This document shows, one piece after another, positions 5,787-7,537 of a stretch of DNA of 7,537 bases (position 1 is its first letter; each line of letters starts with the position of its first letter). Location of the stretch: the NCBI GenBank assembly GCA_964569055.1, contig CAZMSZ010000362.1, positions 1 to 7,537 on the forward strand. Direction: 5' to 3'. A program made the position numbers and the translations under genes. The notes under the pieces were generated by a model, which saw only the letters and a program-made list of their open reading frames with translations, ran no database searches and was not told the origin of the DNA. The DNA is from JAWLGW01 sp964569055 (GTDB taxonomy: Bacteria; Planctomycetota; J058).

Positions 5787-5835
5787 CCGCCCGATGGCCC
5801 CCGATGCGGGCGGCGCCTCGGGTTACGCCGAGGTG
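5787..5835. promoter_or_regulatory. Two inverted repeats between divergent genes
   Basis: The first is a perfect 7-bp stem, CCGCCCG (5787-5793) with CGGGCGG (5807-5813). The second is an 8-bp stem with one G-T wobble, 5814-5821 with 5828-5835, around a 6-nt loop. They abut each other and lie upstream of the likely start points of both divergent units, so they are more likely protein-binding sites or DNA structure than RNA terminators. In such GC-rich DNA some pairing is expected by chance. Confidence 0.35.
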
Positions 5836-5866
5836 ATCCGGAGATGGCGGTCGGCGCGCGGTGGGC

Positions 5867-5872
5867 TATAAG
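5867..5872 (+). promoter_or_regulatory. Candidate -10 box of aspS
   Basis: TATAAG matches five of six positions of the sigma-70 -10 consensus and stands out in GC-rich surroundings. It would place transcription start near 5879 and leave a leader of about 25 nt before the ATG. No good -35 is seen at the expected distance (5844-5849). GAGG at 5892-5895, 8 nt before the ATG, is the likely Shine-Dalgarno. Confidence 0.45.
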
Positions 5873-5903
5873 GTCTGGCTTCACCTACCCCGAGGCGCGG
5901 ACC

Positions 5904-7537
5904 ATGACCGGCATCGAGCACCCTTACCGGACCCACACCTGCGCCGCGCTGCGGCGCGAGCACGTGGGGCAGACGGTGCGCCTGAGCGGCTGGGTCTACC
6001 GCAAGCGCGATCAGAAGCACCACGTGTTCCTCGACCTGCGCGACCACTACGGGGTCACGCAGCTCGCCTTCAGCGAGGAGCTGCCCGAGCCGCTCGAGGT
6101 GGCGCGCTCGCTGACCCCCGAGAGCGTGATCACGGTCGACGGGGAGGTCGTGCTGCGCGAGGGCGCCAACGAGAAGCTCCCCACCGGCGAGGTCGAGCTC
6201 CGGGTGCTCCGGGTCGTGGTCGACTCGGTGTGCGAGAGCCTCGAGGGCAAGCTGCCCGTGCAGATCCCCAAGGGGCAGACCGACCGAGACAACGAGGAGC
6301 TGCGGCTGCGCTGGCGGTTCCTCGACCTGCGCCGCGAGCGGATCCACGCCAACATCGTGTTCCGCGACCGCGTGATCCGCTACATGCGCGACCACATGCA
6401 CCGCGAGGGGTTCGTCGAGTTCCAGACCCCGATCCTGACCAACAGCTCGCCCGAGGGGGCGCGCGACTACCTGGTGCCGAGCCGCCTGCACCCGGGCAAG
6501 TTCTACGCGCTGCCGCAGGCGCCGCAGCAGTGGAAGCAGCTCCTGATGGCGTCGGGCTTCGACCGCTACTTCCAGATCGCGCCCTGCTTCCGCGACGAGG
6601 ACGCGCGCGCCGACCGGGCGCCGGGTGAGTTCTATCAGCTCGACCTCGAGATGGCCTACGTCGAGCAGGAGGACGTGTTCGGCGTCATCGAGCGGATGTA
6701 CAAGGGCATGGTCGAGGAGCTCGAGCTCCCGGGCGGCCGGCGCAAGCGGGTGCAGGAGTACCCCTTCCCGCGGATCGCCTACTGGGACGCGATCGACCGG
6801 TTCGGCAGCGACAAGCCCGACCTGCGCTTCGGCCTCGAGCTGGTCGACGTGAGCGACCTGTTCGCCGGGACCGGCTTCGGGCTGTTCGCGCAGGCGCTCG
6901 CCGCGCGCGACGGGCGGGTCAAGGCGCTGCGGATCCCCGAGGGCGCGAAGAGCGGCAAGGGCTACGTCCGCAAGCTGGAGAAGCACGTCAAGGAGAAGGG
7001 CTACGGCGGGCTGCCGCACCTGATCTACACCGAGGGCGAGGTCGACGGCTCGCTCAAGAAGACCACCTCGCCCGCCGAGCAGGCCGCCGTCCGCGAGCGG
7101 CTCGGCTGCGCCGCCGGCGACCTGGTGGTGTTCGGCTGCGGGCCGCGCCTGCAGGCCGCCAAGGTGCTGGGCGAGCTGCGCGCGCTCGTGGCGCAGGAGC
7201 GCGAGCTCGCCGACAAGGACGTGATGGCGTTCGCGTTCGTGGTGGACTACCCGTTCTACGAGCTCGACGACGAGACCGAGAAGGTGGTGTTCTCCCACAA
7301 CCCGTTCTCGATGCCGCAGGGCGGGCTCGAGGCGCTCGAGACGCAGGACCCGCTCGAGATCCGGGCCTGGCAGTACGACATCTGCTGCAACGGGGTCGAG
7401 CTCAGCTCGGGCGCGATCCGAAACCACCGCCCCGACATCATGTACAAGGCGTTCGAGATCGTCGGCTACGGCCGCGAGGAGGTCGACCGCGAGTTCGGCC
7501 ACATGATCCGCGCCTTCCGCTACGGCGCGCCGCCGCA
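5904..7537 (+). CDS. aspS: Aspartyl-tRNA synthetase, 3' end cut by window
   Basis: The cytoplasmic class II synthetase that charges tRNA-Asp (and tRNA-Asn in nondiscriminating forms) with aspartate. 544 residues are present of about 590-600. Residues 1-115 are the anticodon-binding OB-fold (LSGWVYRKRD, FLDLRDHYGVTQ). Then come LRWRFLDLRRE (135-145), TPEGARDYLVPSR-type SPEGARDYLVPSR (182-194), KFYALPQAPQQ (199-209) and motif 2 with FRDED at 229-233 and ADRAPGEFYQLDLEM (236-250). The GSDKPDLRFG segment and the bacterial insertion domain (about 310-430) follow, then FSHNPFSMPQGG (463-474) and GAIRNH. Motif 3 lies beyond the edge. The ATG start gives the expected N terminus and has GAGG 8 nt upstream. 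It is transcribed away from the spike operon and is probably unrelated to it. One oddity is Q37-K38-H39-H40 after the RKRD motif, where Leu-Gly-Ser or His-Gly-Gly is usual. Confidence 0.97.
   Translation, partial: MTGIEHPYRTHTCAALRREHVGQTVRLSGWVYRKRDQKHHVFLDLRDHYGVTQLAFSEELPEPLEVARSLTPESVITVDGEVVLREGANEKLPTGEVELRVLRVVVDSVCESLEGKLPVQIPKGQTDRDNEELRLRWRFLDLRRERIHANIVFRDRVIRYMRDHMHREGFVEFQTPILTNSSPEGARDYLVPSRLHPGKFYALPQAPQQWKQLLMASGFDRYFQIAPCFRDEDARADRAPGEFYQLDLEMAYVEQEDVFGVIERMYKGMVEELELPGGRRKRVQEYPFPRIAYWDAIDRFGSDKPDLRFGLELVDVSDLFAGTGFGLFAQALAARDGRVKALRIPEGAKSGKGYVRKLEKHVKEKGYGGLPHLIYTEGEVDGSLKKTTSPAEQAAVRERLGCAAGDLVVFGCGPRLQAAKVLGELRALVAQERELADKDVMAFAFVVDYPFYELDDETEKVVFSHNPFSMPQGGLEALETQDPLEIRAWQYDICCNGVELSSGAIRNHRPDIMYKAFEIVGYGREEVDREFGHMIRAFRYGAPP

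Noticed and set aside
5823..7502. 559-codon minus-strand open frame opposite aspS
   Set aside because: It lies exactly over a clearly conserved aspS reading frame, and its translation is biased to Val, Leu, Arg, Asp and His with no known motif.

Overview
The window is a GC-rich bacterial chromosome segment with one clear divergent break at about 5691-5903. To the right, on the plus strand, lies a housekeeping gene, aspS (aspartyl-tRNA synthetase), cut by the window edge about 50 residues before its usual end. To the left, six genes run on the minus strand in close order and look like one operon that ends at a hairpin at 191-222. GC-rich codon use, GTG starts and an AspRS of the type with FRDED...PGEFYQLDLEM and NPFSMPQGG motifs fit a Myxococcota-like (delta-type) proteobacterium. 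This is an inference; alphaproteobacteria carry the same AspRS type.

Minus-strand operon, in transcription order: (1) a short gp5/VgrG-like spike protein (5690-4824) with an OB-fold region and about ten tandem octapeptides, but no gp27-like N-terminal half; (2) an unrecognised protein (4786-3938) with five copies of a GLGIKRRR-type motif in Ala/Pro/Glu/Gly-rich linkers and a globular C-terminal region; (3) a PAAR-type spike tip protein (3917-3531); (4) a class I SAM methyltransferase with an N-terminal Trm112-like double-CXXC segment (3526-2453); (5) a B12-binding-domain radical SAM enzyme (2456-1119); (6) a phytanoyl-CoA dioxygenase-family Fe(II)/2-oxoglutarate oxygenase (1122-334). The spacings are 37, 20 and 4 nt, followed by two 4-nt start/stop overlaps (GTGA and ATGA).

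The first three genes look like the spike end of a contractile injection machine (type VI secretion, extracellular contractile injection or phage-tail type). No sheath, tube, baseplate or ATPase gene lies in the window, so the spike is either an orphan cassette or the edge of a larger locus. The last three look like a tailoring cassette (methylation, radical chemistry, hydroxylation) acting on an unknown substrate. The PAAR stop lies 4 nt before the methyltransferase start, so the spike and enzyme parts probably share a transcript. Whether they share a function is the main open question.

The left edge (1-333) holds no convincing gene. It contains two copies of a 35-bp direct repeat exactly 60 bp apart, and the terminator-like hairpin. 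The divergent region 5691-5903 holds two inverted repeats and a TATAAG box ahead of aspS.
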